The position numbers and the translations under genes were made by a program. From an uncultured bacterium (GTDB lineage: Bacteria; Bacillota; Clostridia; Oscillospirales; Oscillospiraceae), in assembly GCA_905215425.1 (NCBI GenBank), contig CAJMQD010000066.1:1-5929 (forward strand): a stretch of DNA of 5,929 nucleotides, given 5' to 3'. The notes below the pieces were generated by a model. The model saw nothing but the letters and a program-made list of their open reading frames with translations, was not told the origin of the DNA and searched no databases. Positions 5,856-5,929 of the stretch are shown piece after piece; within the stretch, counting starts at the first letter, position 1; each line of letters opens with the position of its first letter.

Positions 5856-5929
5856 ATGGAGGTTATGGGAAAAATTGCTGCGGCGGCAGTGACTGCGGCG
5901 CTGTTTGGCACGGTGGTCCGCCGGGGCGC
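5856..5929 (+). CDS. spoIIIAD: Stage III sporulation protein AD (5' end only; cut by window edge)
   Basis: Only 24 codons are present, starting MEVMGKIAAAAVTAALFGTV and entering a hydrophobic helix followed by VRRG. This fits the N-terminus of SpoIIIAD, a multi-spanning membrane protein of about 130 residues, and it is the gene expected after spoIIIAC. ATG 5856 lies one base after the spoIIIAC stop and has no ribosome site of its own, implying re-initiation. The second ATG, 5865, has GGAGG (5858-5862) but only 2 bases away, too close to be ideal. The earlier start is preferred on family resemblance, with moderate certainty. Identification rests partly on position in the operon. Confidence 0.82.
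   Translation, partial: MEVMGKIAAAAVTAALFGTVVRRG

Overview
The window looks like chromosomal core DNA from a GC-rich, spore-forming Clostridia-class Firmicute, most likely a member of the Oscillospiraceae/Ruminococcaceae. This is inferred from protein families, GC-rich coding sequence, strong purine-rich Shine-Dalgarno sites and a spoIIIA sporulation operon. No mobile elements, phage genes, tRNAs, rRNAs or CRISPR repeats were seen.

Layout. At the left edge a minus-strand gene for a YlxM-type helix-turn-helix protein (positions 257 to 1, C-terminus cut off by the window) is transcribed away from everything else. A divergent regulatory region of about 245 bases (258-503) holds a near-consensus minus-strand promoter for ylxM and an extended -10 promoter for the plus-strand genes. 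Next on the plus strand come two M16 (insulinase-type) peptidase-family genes separated by 3 bases. The first lacks the zinc-binding motif (YmfF-like) and the second has HxxEH (YmfH-like). After a 55-base gap with a small stem-loop comes lgt, for prolipoprotein diacylglyceryl transferase. A strong intrinsic terminator closes the lgt unit. A 74-base segment rich in inverted repeats follows, and then the start of the spoIIIA operon: spoIIIAA, spoIIIAB, spoIIIAC and the first 24 codons of spoIIIAD, tightly packed with overlaps or very short gaps.

How the genes work together. The two M16 proteins probably form a heterodimer of catalytic and non-catalytic subunits. Lgt attaches the lipid anchor to lipoprotein precursors at the membrane. 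The SpoIIIA proteins build the mother-cell part of the SpoIIIA-SpoIIQ channel that keeps the forespore active after engulfment, with SpoIIIAA as its ATPase.

I see no new biological system; the genes are all recognised families. The most notable non-coding structure is the segment between lgt and spoIIIAA (4136-4233). The sequence GGACAGG or its complement CCTGTCC occurs there four times, shared between a terminator hairpin and an 11-bp inverted repeat whose right arm overlaps the ribosome binding site of spoIIIAA. This could be regulatory but may be incidental.
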